NCBI GenBank assembly: GCA_020725315.1
Contig: DYFG01000048.1
Span: 1 to 8,810 of the forward strand
Length of the DNA: 8,810 nucleotides
Source: Nitrosotalea sp.
GTDB lineage: Archaea > Halobacteriota > Syntropharchaeia > Alkanophagales > Methanospirareceae
Reading direction: 5' to 3'
A program made the translations under genes and the position numbers. Positions 1 through 6,484 of this stretch are shown here, in pieces (position 1 is the stretch's first letter; each line of letters opens with the position of its first letter). Under the pieces are notes generated by a model. That model worked only from the letters and a program-made list of their open reading frames with translations. It made no database searches and had not been told where the DNA came from.

Positions 1-73
1 GGCAAACGTAAAGGTATCATCGGCTCTATCATAACTGACCTTTGTATGATTTACAGTAGAAAAGTATTAAAAC

Positions 74-82
74 TTTATTATA
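74..82 (+). promoter_or_regulatory. Candidate archaeal TATA box before the SWIM-type gene
   Basis: An A/T-only stretch (TTTATTATA) lies about 68-76 bases before the ATG at 150. Transcription would then start near 100-107 and leave a leader of roughly 45 bases. The surrounding DNA is A+T-rich, so such a match is expected by chance. The rest of 1-149 shows no convincing gene. One frame is open from position 1 to a TGA at 85-87, but the 28-residue peptide is not one I recognise. Confidence 0.25.
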
Positions 83-149
83 CCTGAGTAGTTACGATTG
101 CACTTTTGTAGAGTATGATAAGGGGAACTCTGGTTTTGAGGATGCATTG

Positions 150-647
150 ATGGATATTTTTTTTGAGATTTGTCATACGAGGGAAGAATGGGAATATTTA
201 GTGGAAAAACTGGCAAAACGTCCTTCTGATTGGAGGAAAAATTTGATTATGAATATTCAGAAGAGCTATCTCCGCAATGAAAAAGCATATTTAGAAATGC
301 GTATGGAGAATCTCCATTACGGTATGGATTACTGGGATTTGGTGGAGTTCTATGTTAATAAGGGAGATTTGGAAAAAGCTTTGGAAACAGCAGAACAAGG
401 GATATTAAAAGGTGAGGGGAGGCTTACAGAACTGTTCCGATTTTTATTTGAGCATTTTGCTAAAGAAAGCGACACAGCCAATATAGAACGAATTGTTCAT
501 ATTGCGTTGACCCTGAAGACCGAAGAGAAAAACATGCTGGACAGGCTATTTGAGTATTATAGAACTCAAGGTAATTACGAAAAATCAGATTTAAAAGCAG
601 AATTTAAGAATCGCCCTGCCTTTCTCGATGAGGTAAAGAAACTATGA
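150..647 (+). CDS. TPR-like helical protein, resembles C-terminal part of SWIM zinc-finger proteins; possibly a gene fragment
   Basis: The product is 165 residues if read from the ATG at 150. A GAGG at 138-141 sits eight bases upstream, so this start is preferred over the TTG at 147. The protein is almost entirely helical and charged. It opens with a TREEWEYLVEKLAKRPSDW segment. Around residues 55-85 there is a TPR-like helix pair (YWDLVEFYVNKGDLEKALE). Such segments are typical of the C-terminal helical region of proteins carrying an N-terminal SWIM zinc finger. No SWIM motif (CxCxnCxH) is present, and those proteins are usually several hundred residues long. This may therefore be a detached or truncated C-terminal piece. 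I see no signal peptide, membrane segment or catalytic motif. Codon use is more A+T-rich than in the genes from 917 onward. Function is unknown; a protein-interaction role is inferred from the TPR-like repeats. Confidence 0.6.
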   Translation: MDIFFEICHTREEWEYLVEKLAKRPSDWRKNLIMNIQKSYLRNEKAYLEMRMENLHYGMDYWDLVEFYVNKGDLEKALETAEQGILKGEGRLTELFRFLFEHFAKESDTANIERIVHIALTLKTEEKNMLDRLFEYYRTQGNYEKSDLKAEFKNRPAFLDEVKKL

Positions 648-684
648 ATTTAGATGGCGAAATAAAGAGTGAGGTGATATAAAA

Positions 685-711
685 ATGGATAAAGAATTTT
701 TGATTGATTAA
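685..711 (+). other. Eight-codon mini-ORF with a very strong ribosome binding site, in frame with the next ORF
   Basis: GAGGTGAT at 671-678 is a near-ideal match to the archaeal anti-Shine-Dalgarno sequence. It lies six bases before the ATG at 685. Only eight codons (MDKEFLID) follow before a TAA at 709-711. The same frame then stays open to a stop at 913-915. The simplest reading is that this is the true N-terminus of a roughly 75-codon gene broken by one nonsense change. The alternative is a short translated leader coupled to the ORF at 736. Confidence 0.4.
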
Positions 712-735
712 AATAAATTTAATGGTGATGACGAT

Positions 736-915
736 ATGCATCTCAAACTTGCTAATATTGGAAAAGGATGTTATGAAAAAGTAAAAGCCATGAAATTTGT
801 ACAGAGCGAGAAATTTACTCGGCTTTATACGTTTGAAGATTTAACCATGAAGGATTTTTTTGACGAATTATACAAAGTAATGATGGAGAGATACTACTTA
901 TTGGGATTTCGATAA
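736..915 (+). CDS. Small hypothetical protein (59 aa), possibly the remainder of a gene broken by a stop codon
   Basis: This short frame encodes 59 residues. The ATG at 736 has GGTGAT at 724-729, six bases upstream, so it could be translated on its own. It is also in the same frame as the mini-ORF at 685, separated only by a TAA and eight codons. The sequence is basic and aromatic toward its end (FFDELYKV, ERYYLLGFR). I see no membrane segment, metal-binding motif or known domain, and I do not recognise the family. Its stop is followed after one base by the GTG at 917 of the metallo-hydrolase, so the two may be co-transcribed or translationally coupled. Base composition matches the A+T-rich block to its left. 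It may be a genuine small gene or a pseudogene remnant. Confidence 0.4.
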   Translation: MHLKLANIGKGCYEKVKAMKFVQSEKFTRLYTFEDLTMKDFFDELYKVMMERYYLLGFR

Positions 916-916
916 A

Positions 917-1735
917 GTGCGGATAAAGATGGAGAAAGAGGAAAAAGCAACTGAAGAAATAAGATTTCTGGGAACCGCAGGTGCGAGATTCGTCATGATA
1001 ACGCAGTTTCGCTCCTCTGCGGGGACTGTGCTGAGCTTGAAAGATACCAGCATCCTTATAGACCCGGGTCCCGGCACGTTGGTAAAATTCGCATCAAGCA
1101 AGCCAAAGCTCAACCCTGCTCAATTAGATGCTATTATCCTCACGCATAAGCATTTAGACCATTCTAACGATGTCAACGTGATGATCGAAGCGATGACTGA
1201 AGGCGGCTTCAAGCCCAGAGGAGTACTTCTCTGCCCAAACGATGCGTTATCAGGTGAGGGAGATGCGGTTGTTTTGAATTATTATAAAGGACTTCTAGAT
1301 AAGATCGAGGTGCTCGAGGAGGGTGGTATCTATGCGGTTGGGAACCTCGAGATACACACACCGAAACGGCATGTGCATGGCGTCGTTGAAACCTATGGTC
1401 TGAACATCAAGGTACGTGGTGAAGATACGACTCTCCTCTCTTTTATCGCGGATACGCTCTATTTCGAGGGATTGGAGCAGTATTATGATGGAGACGTGCT
1501 CGTCATGAACGTAGCGATGTATAAAAGGAGAGAGGGAGTAGATCATCTCTGTGTGGAAGATGCGAAGAAGATTATAGAAGCAAGGAGACCCAGGGTTGCG
1601 ATACTCACCCATTTTGGGATGACCATGCTCAGAAATAAGCCATGGGAGATATCAAAGCAGCTCAGCAAGGAGAGTGGTGTGGAAGTAATAGCAGCACGAG
1701 ATGGTATGCGATTTGACCTCACCCCCTTTATCTGA
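917..1735 (+). CDS. Metallo-beta-lactamase-fold hydrolase
   Basis: The protein is 272 residues from the GTG at 917. An ATG at 929 would remove four residues, and neither start has a clear ribosome binding site. The zinc-site signature of the metallo-beta-lactamase superfamily is complete. THKHLDH at residues 76-82 supplies H77, H79, D81 and H82. H154 lies in RHVHG, D179 in IADT and H232 in ILTHFG. The N-terminal strand pair (IRFLGTAG, then ILIDPGPGT at about 46-54) is the usual start of the fold. The arrangement is closest in style to the RNase Z-like and phosphodiesterase-like branch (COG1234/COG1235). I cannot see the RNase Z exosite insertion and would not call it a tRNA-processing enzyme. 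A hydrolytic, binuclear-metal, cytoplasmic enzyme is well supported, but the substrate is unknown. There is no signal peptide. Confidence 0.9.
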   Translation: MRIKMEKEEKATEEIRFLGTAGARFVMITQFRSSAGTVLSLKDTSILIDPGPGTLVKFASSKPKLNPAQLDAIILTHKHLDHSNDVNVMIEAMTEGGFKPRGVLLCPNDALSGEGDAVVLNYYKGLLDKIEVLEEGGIYAVGNLEIHTPKRHVHGVVETYGLNIKVRGEDTTLLSFIADTLYFEGLEQYYDGDVLVMNVAMYKRREGVDHLCVEDAKKIIEARRPRVAILTHFGMTMLRNKPWEISKQLSKESGVEVIAARDGMRFDLTPFI

Positions 1736-1737
1736 CA

Positions 1738-1767
1738 ACTTCTTCTTCCGTCAAGTCTTTTCTTTTT
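1738..1767 (+). terminator. Pyrimidine-rich tract, candidate archaeal terminator
   Basis: Just after the metallo-hydrolase stop, the plus strand has a run of C/T broken by few purines, ending in TCTTTTCTTTTT. Archaeal transcription commonly ends at such T-rich tracts without a hairpin. Only 49 bases separate this gene from the next, so read-through into the amidase is also possible. Confidence 0.35.
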
Positions 1768-1784
1768 AAAATAAAAGGATACAT

Positions 1785-2819
1785 ATGGCACACCGTGACC
1801 TTCCTATTCCACCACACTTCGACCCGGATAACGTTGGTGAAGTTTGGAACGTTTCCTATCAGGAACGGGCTGAGGAGGCTGAGAGGTGGGCGAAGCTCCA
1901 TACCATACAGCCTGCGGCCAATGACCGATTCAAGATCTGTCTCGTGGCAGTAGACGTGCAAAATACGTTTTGCATCCCTGGCTTTGAATTATTTGTTGGT
2001 GGACGTTCAGGGACAGGAGCAGTTGAGGACAATCGAAGGTTGTGTGAATTCATCTATCGGAACATGGATGTGATTACCCAGATCTCACCGACGATGGACA
2101 CGCACCAAGCGGTGCTGATCTTCCATTCTGTATTCTGGGTCAACGACAAAGGCGAACATCCAGAGCCGTTCACGCTCATCTCGGAAGAGGAGGTAAGGAA
2201 AGGCTGGTGGAAGTTTAATCCCCTACTTGGTCATACTCTTGGAATCAGTGAGAAGTATGCAGAGCGCCACCTCATGCACTATACAAGGACGTTGAAAGAG
2301 GGCGGTAGATATGATCTCACCATATGGCCCTATCATGCCATGTTGGGAAGCATAGGTCATGCCCTTGTTTCAGCTGTTGAGGAAGCTATCTTCTTCCACA
2401 GCATAGCGCGGTCCAGTCAGCCGAATTTCCAGGTCAAGGGAGACAATCCGTTTACCGAGCATTATTCGGTCCTCGGCCCAGAGGTGCTCGATGGCCCGGA
2501 CGAAGATCAAATCGCCCAGAAGAATGTTAAATTTATCGATGAGCTCCTGCAGTTCGATGCAGTCATCATCGCAGGACAGGCAAAGAGTCATTGTGTCGCC
2601 TGGACCATTGACGATCTGCTGAAAGAAATCTTTGTTCGTGATAAGAAGTTAGCCGAGAAAGTGTATCTCATGGAAGATTGTACTTCTCCAGTCGTTATAC
2701 CAGGCGTAATGGACTACACCGAAGAAGCGAACGCGGCATTTAAGCGATTTGCCGACGCGGGGATGCAAATCGTCCGTTCCACCGACCCCGTCGAGAGGTG
2801 GCCAAGCATCAGGTTGTGA
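1785..2819 (+). CDS. Nicotinamidase-like cysteine hydrolase (isochorismatase superfamily), enlarged
   Basis: The protein has 344 residues and a clear start: AAGGAT at 1775-1780 lies four bases before the ATG. The cysteine-hydrolase triad is complete. D57 lies in AVDVQNTF, K218 in FQVKGDNPF and C270 in AKSHCVAWT. The protein also keeps what look like nicotinamidase-type metal ligands, D105 and H107 in MDTHQ and H114 in IFHSVFW, plus the WPYH motif at 181-184 that matches the WPxH of PncA. The usual family length is about 180-220 residues. Here there is an extra N-terminal segment of about 50 residues, an insertion at about 115-175 and a longer loop near 220-250. The chemistry (amide hydrolysis through a cysteine thioester) is well supported. 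The substrate need not be nicotinamide, because the insertions would reshape the pocket. It is cytoplasmic, with no signal peptide. It converges with the permease on the other strand, with about 89 bases between. Confidence 0.88.
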   Translation: MAHRDLPIPPHFDPDNVGEVWNVSYQERAEEAERWAKLHTIQPAANDRFKICLVAVDVQNTFCIPGFELFVGGRSGTGAVEDNRRLCEFIYRNMDVITQISPTMDTHQAVLIFHSVFWVNDKGEHPEPFTLISEEEVRKGWWKFNPLLGHTLGISEKYAERHLMHYTRTLKEGGRYDLTIWPYHAMLGSIGHALVSAVEEAIFFHSIARSSQPNFQVKGDNPFTEHYSVLGPEVLDGPDEDQIAQKNVKFIDELLQFDAVIIAGQAKSHCVAWTIDDLLKEIFVRDKKLAEKVYLMEDCTSPVVIPGVMDYTEEANAAFKRFADAGMQIVRSTDPVERWPSIRL

Positions 2820-2908
2820 GAGGATGAATCATGATTTGGAGCCCCCTTAACAACTGGCTTCCATCAATGACCAAGTGGGAAGGCAACTGGAGACTTTCTT
2901 CCCCAATC

Positions 2909-4057
2909 TCAGACATCCTTTTCCCGCCTCTCAAAGAGAACGAGGATTGCTGGCACGACCGTAAGTGCCGCAACCATGCAAAACACCACACCTGTTGCCA
3001 TCATCGTCCCCATATCTCCCATTACTGGCAATTTACCGAGCGAGAGGCATTCGAATCCTATTACCGCCGCTAATGTCGTTATGAGCATTGGATAGAAGAC
3101 GTTGCTGAGCGTATCAACCATTGCATCCTCACATTTTTCCGTTCGCAGCTCGTATCTGAACCGTTTTGTGACTTGAATGCCGAAATCGATACCGATGCCG
3201 ATTGTCATTGCCATCACACCGGATGTATGTGGCGTTATTTCGAACCCTGCCAAAACTAACGTGCCATAGGCCCAAATAATACCAAAAACAATGGTTAACA
3301 AAGGAATAAGCCCGTATTTAATAGATGCAAATACAATTATAAGAATGAGTATGATTAAAGCAAAGCTGAAAAGAGAGGTTGTTTCCATCGTCTCCTCTGC
3401 GAGCTCTTTCAGCGTCACAAATATCACCGGATCACCGGTTATCTCCACGCTCAATCCGGGCGGCTTATCTACTCGTATTACTTCTCGTAATCCTTCAACC
3501 ACCTCCCCTTCGTCCACATCCTCCAATAGATTCAATCTCACTACGCTCATCGCATAATCATCGCTGATATAGTTGCGTATCCGCTGTGCTGCTACTTCGT
3601 CCTTTTCCAAAAGCGACTTCACACCTCGTAAGGAGCTTGGTATTCTGCCCCCATTCGCTTCTCTTATCACATCAGCAGCACTTTCCGCACTCACCACACC
3701 TTGAACCAGCTTTGCCCTCTCGGCAAGCACATCCACGTATCTCAATACCTCAGGGTCGCGGAGATCGCGTATCTCATCAGATTTTGCATATCCCGGCTCT
3801 GTCTCCACCGCAATCGTTGAAGTGACGAAACTACCCGCAAATTGGTCCGAGATCAGATTGAACGTCTTGACCACTTCTATACCCTCTGGAAGGAATCCCT
3901 TTTGTGACATCCCCGTGGTTTGCATCAACGACGCTTGATATCCCATAAAAAGGGTGAAGATAAGAAATATAGCTAAAAGAATGAGTGTGCGATGCGATAC
4001 GAACCGCGCATACTTCTCCAGCGGTCCTTTCCCCAATTTGCTTTGCTTATCTCGCAT
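2909..4057 (-). CDS. RND-superfamily permease, C-terminal half
   Basis: Read from the ATG at 4057 this is 382 residues, corresponding to the second half of an RND-type (MmpL-like, COG1033) exporter. There is one membrane helix at about 24-43. An extracytoplasmic domain follows to about 225. Five further hydrophobic segments then lie between about 229 and 375. The segment GIGIDFGIQVTKRFRYE at about 287-303 matches the conserved helix-4 motif with its membrane aspartate (D291). The sequence ends in a short charged tail (FERREKDV). In related archaea both halves are normally one protein of about 700-800 residues. Here the first half is in another frame. It ends in a TAA at 4047-4049 that overlaps this ATG by 11 bases, with purine-rich GGAGAAGAGGAAAG just before the ATG. 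So this is either a coupled second gene or the result of a one-base indel in the linker. RND proteins of this type export lipids or other hydrophobic compounds; no substrate is visible here. Confidence 0.8.
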   Translation of the reverse strand: MRDKQSKLGKGPLEKYARFVSHRTLILLAIFLIFTLFMGYQASLMQTTGMSQKGFLPEGIEVVKTFNLISDQFAGSFVTSTIAVETEPGYAKSDEIRDLRDPEVLRYVDVLAERAKLVQGVVSAESAADVIREANGGRIPSSLRGVKSLLEKDEVAAQRIRNYISDDYAMSVVRLNLLEDVDEGEVVEGLREVIRVDKPPGLSVEITGDPVIFVTLKELAEETMETTSLFSFALIILILIIVFASIKYGLIPLLTIVFGIIWAYGTLVLAGFEITPHTSGVMAMTIGIGIDFGIQVTKRFRYELRTEKCEDAMVDTLSNVFYPMLITTLAAVIGFECLSLGKLPVMGDMGTMMATGVVFCMVAALTVVPAILVLFERREKDV

Positions 4058-4355
4058 CTTTCCTCTTCTCCTGCATACGCTCTTCAAAAAAGATAAAGCA
4101 AGGATTTACTACTACTGCTCCGATCCAACAGAAGGCTATACCCATTGCCAGCGTTTGCCCCAGGTGCTGAATCAATGGCATTTCGGAAAGCGTTAAAGCG
4201 AGGAAAGCTGCGATTGTTGTTGTCGCAGAGCCAAATGTTGATGCCCCGATGTTAGAGACCGCAATCTTCAATGATTCATCGGGTGTATATCTCTCACGCT
4301 CCTCATAGTACCGTGATACCATGAATATCCCGTATTCGACGCTAAAACCTACAAC
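4047..4355 (-). pseudogene. RND permease, remnant of the N-terminal half (5' truncated)
   Basis: From 4355 leftward the minus strand encodes VVGFSVEYGIFMVSRYYEE, the helix-4 region of the first RND repeat. It continues through two more hydrophobic helices and ends in FFEERMQEKRKDAR. Everything that should precede this is absent: the first helix, the first extracytoplasmic domain and helices 2-3, roughly 250 residues or more. An in-frame TGA (4356-4358) lies immediately before the homology, and the stop of the radical SAM gene (TAG, 4349-4351) falls inside it. The first internal ATG is at 4322 and would give only 91 residues. A deletion that fused the end of the radical SAM gene to the middle of the permease explains this; an assembly join would look the same. 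The remaining piece is unlikely to make a working transporter alone. Confidence 0.75.
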
Positions 4356-5926
4356 TCAGGTATATCAGGGTTGAACCATTTACTTACTTCTTTCCGTTCA
4401 GTTGGCGGCTCTCCCCTCTTCATCTTGTTCACATATTTCCTCAGCGCATTCGCCATGTAATTTGCCGCAATGCTCAGTAAGCAGCATTTTATGAAACCTC
4501 CTCTGGTGGTTTTGTATCTCCTCAGCAGCCCCGGCAAAACATTCAGATTGTGCTCTATGCATTCACCCATGAGCTGCCAGTGCTCCGGTGTCATCTTCGC
4601 AATGGTAAACGTTTCCTCGTTATCTAAAGTAGGGCCGTGCATTGAGACGAAGTTCATCGGCACTATAATGGAGGGAGTTCCTTTCAAATCCTCTACCAGT
4701 TCTATGCTCTCGATGACATCATCCGCAGTCTCACCCGGAAGCCCGTTTATCAGTGTTGCGGCGTTGAACCACTTATTGTCGCCCAGGCTACCAAAAGCTT
4801 GTTTGACTATCTCCGACCACTTCTCGGCGGGCGAGGGTAACGCTTTACCGCGCATGTGCATCGCAATCAACCGTGCGCTTCCGGTCTCTATTCCGGTTTG
4901 TGCACCCATCCAATCCTGATCGAGCATAGAATAGCATGTTTCTGATACTGCCTTGAGTAGATCGGGTTTATGATAGACCGAAGCGAGAGCGATATGGCTC
5001 GCTCCAATACTCATAACTCCTTCGATAGCTGAAACACGCTCGATTAGATTGAGAACATGTTCCCCATTCGGTGTGATCCCTCTGGCACCATACCGCAGGA
5101 TATCTTCGGAATGAAGTGAGATCGCCCTCTGCCCTGCGTCTATATTTGTCCTCACATCTCTTACAATATGCTCGACTGATTTAAAACGGAGCCTTTGCAT
5201 GTTCGGTGTGCAGAAGGAGCAGCCTCTCCCACATCCCCTGCTTATCTCGACCAATCCGTGAATTGCGGCTCCTCTGATGTTTGGTATCTCCTCTGCAGTT
5301 GGCTCTTCTCCGGTTATTATCCGCGGCAGGTTCTCACCCTCAAGGATCGATTTGAACAGTTTAGGAACGGTGATCTCACCCTCACCAAGAAATACATAAT
5401 CAACATTGAGTTTGTCCATGATCTGTTCATCCGCTAACTGCCATGCAGCTTTTCCGCCCGCTACCACGATCTTCTCTTTCATTACCCGCTTCTTCATCAA
5501 TTCAAAAAATTTCACGCGGTTGTACGGTGGTCCGATATTGAGCAGGTCAACAAACTCCGAGGTGGGTGGACAGATACCCAGGAAGTCGTGTCCGCTAATT
5601 CCGATTATTTCCGTCCTACCGCCAGCCACCTTCTCCAAATCCTTAGGGTGAACAACCGCGACTTCATCCTCACCAAACACTTCTGCCAAAGAAGCCTCCA
5701 CAATTCTGAGTCCGAAGTCGGCATACCGAGCTCTCCCGTTTTTCCTCGGCACTGACGGAGAGAAAACGCTGAAATAGAACCAATCGGGGATAATACCCTG
5801 GGGCATGCAGGTAGAGAATCCCACAAAGATCCCCCAGCGATACCTGCTCATCATCGTCTCATCAGCAGTCAACACGATTTTAGGGCTGCTATTCGTTTTT
5901 GAGAATAACACGCAGGAGTTTTGCAT
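4349..5926 (-). CDS. Radical SAM protein with cobalamin-binding-like N-terminal domain
   Basis: The protein has 525 residues. The [4Fe-4S]-binding motif is CGRGCSFC, with cysteines 232, 236 and 239, preceded by VEISRG. Later core signatures follow: GIETGS at 345-350 and the INGLPGET loop at 393-400. Residues of about 15-215 precede the core and have the layout of a B12-binding-like domain (VVAGGKAAWQL, then VDYVFLGEGE). The cobalamin-ligand DxHxxG motif is not evident, so B12 binding is only inferred. The C-terminal 80 residues are helical and basic. The ATG at 5926 lies two bases after the regulator's stop, with GGAGG 13 bases upstream, which is long. Double ATGs at 5854/5851 are alternatives, but they would remove the conserved-looking KIVLTADET strand. 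It probably modifies a small molecule or lipid. It shares an operon with the regulator, and the damaged permease follows directly. Its own C-terminus may be altered by the same join. Confidence 0.85.
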   Translation of the reverse strand: MQNSCVLFSKTNSSPKIVLTADETMMSRYRWGIFVGFSTCMPQGIIPDWFYFSVFSPSVPRKNGRARYADFGLRIVEASLAEVFGEDEVAVVHPKDLEKVAGGRTEIIGISGHDFLGICPPTSEFVDLLNIGPPYNRVKFFELMKKRVMKEKIVVAGGKAAWQLADEQIMDKLNVDYVFLGEGEITVPKLFKSILEGENLPRIITGEEPTAEEIPNIRGAAIHGLVEISRGCGRGCSFCTPNMQRLRFKSVEHIVRDVRTNIDAGQRAISLHSEDILRYGARGITPNGEHVLNLIERVSAIEGVMSIGASHIALASVYHKPDLLKAVSETCYSMLDQDWMGAQTGIETGSARLIAMHMRGKALPSPAEKWSEIVKQAFGSLGDNKWFNAATLINGLPGETADDVIESIELVEDLKGTPSIIVPMNFVSMHGPTLDNEETFTIAKMTPEHWQLMGECIEHNLNVLPGLLRRYKTTRGGFIKCCLLSIAANYMANALRKYVNKMKRGEPPTERKEVSKWFNPDIPEL

Positions 5927-5928
5927 CG

Positions 5929-6375
5929 TTATTCGTTATCCTCCCGAGCCTCATTCTCGGCGGGTTCAACTCTTCTGAGGTAATCTATCGCATGCTCTAC
6001 CTTCTCGCTGAGATGTTCGAGGTCTTTGATTCCCTCGAGATCATCCCTGAGCTGGTTGAGATATCCCATAACCCTCTCCCGTTCAGCCTTGATCAGCTCC
6101 ACAAAGTTCACACTTGCCAGGTATCGGTTCTTTCTGATGCGTCGGAAGCGCGCTACCAGACCCATTCTTATAAGCGTATTCAGATAGTTTATGGTCGAGG
6201 AATAAGCGTAGCTCGTTCGTTCACTTATCTCTTCTGCAGAGAGCGGCTCACAGGATGCGATAAGCACCGCATAGATGGAACTGCAACCTTCTCCTAAGCC
6301 CCAGTTCATCATCATTACTTTCACGCGTCTGACAATACCCTCCTTAAGGGTCTCATGTTCCGCAGGTGTTACCAT
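5929..6375 (-). CDS. GbsR/MarR-type winged-helix transcriptional regulator
   Basis: From the ATG at 6375 the protein is 148 residues. The region MMNWGLGEGCSSIYAVL matches the family signature of a Trp-Gly stretch before the first DNA-binding helix. It is followed by a helix-turn-helix (PLSAEEISERT, then SSTINYLNTLIRMGLV) and a basic wing (FRRIRKNRY). The last 50 residues form a charged helical, probably dimerising tail. This fits COG1510 (GbsR-like) regulators. Starts at GTG 6399, ATG 6393 and ATG 6384 are also possible. I chose 6375 because the extra residues (MIFMIIM) are oddly hydrophobic for a cytoplasmic regulator. No start has a ribosome binding site. It is the first gene of the operon, two bases before the radical SAM gene. 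Control of that gene and of the permease is the natural inference; a ligand is unknown. Confidence 0.82.
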   Translation of the reverse strand: MVTPAEHETLKEGIVRRVKVMMMNWGLGEGCSSIYAVLIASCEPLSAEEISERTSYAYSSTINYLNTLIRMGLVARFRRIRKNRYLASVNFVELIKAERERVMGYLNQLRDDLEGIKDLEHLSEKVEHAIDYLRRVEPAENEAREDNE

Positions 6376-6446
6376 AATTATCATAAAAATCATATCCACT
6401 AATAATTGTTTTCGTGGTATTCTACTTCCGCCTCTATAACAAACGC

Positions 6447-6457
6447 AATTTAAAAGC
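6447..6457 (-). promoter_or_regulatory. TATA box of the regulator-radical SAM-permease operon
   Basis: On the minus strand the sequence GCTTTTAAATT stands out in an otherwise G/C-containing stretch. It lies about 50-80 bases before the possible regulator starts, which places transcription initiation near 6420-6427. It lies after the aroC stop, so the operon probably has its own promoter. An autoregulatory operator would be expected close by, but I see no clear inverted repeat. Confidence 0.5.
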
Positions 6458-6474
6458 AGAGGGCTTATTCCTCT
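6458..6474 (-). terminator. Weak hairpin after aroC, candidate terminator
   Basis: Eleven bases past the aroC stop the minus strand has AGAGG, a seven-base loop and CCTCT, followed by GCTTTT. The stem is only five pairs and the T-run only four. It overlaps the likely operon promoter at its end. It may help end the aroC transcript, but the support is thin. Confidence 0.25.
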
Positions 6475-6484
6475 CCTTTATCTT

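Noticed and set aside
685..915. Stop-codon recoding (pyrrolysine or selenocysteine) at the interrupted ORF
   Set aside because: The interrupting codon is TAA, whereas pyrrolysine uses TAG and selenocysteine uses TGA; no recoding structure is apparent.
2820..2908. Possible bidirectional terminator between the convergent amidase and permease genes
   Set aside because: Only a five-pair stem with a bulge (CTTCC/GGAAG) and a short T-run are present, too weak to call.
4470..4919. Plus-strand open frame opposite the radical SAM gene
   Set aside because: It covers the conserved LPGET and GIETGS coding regions on the other strand and shows no family features of its own.
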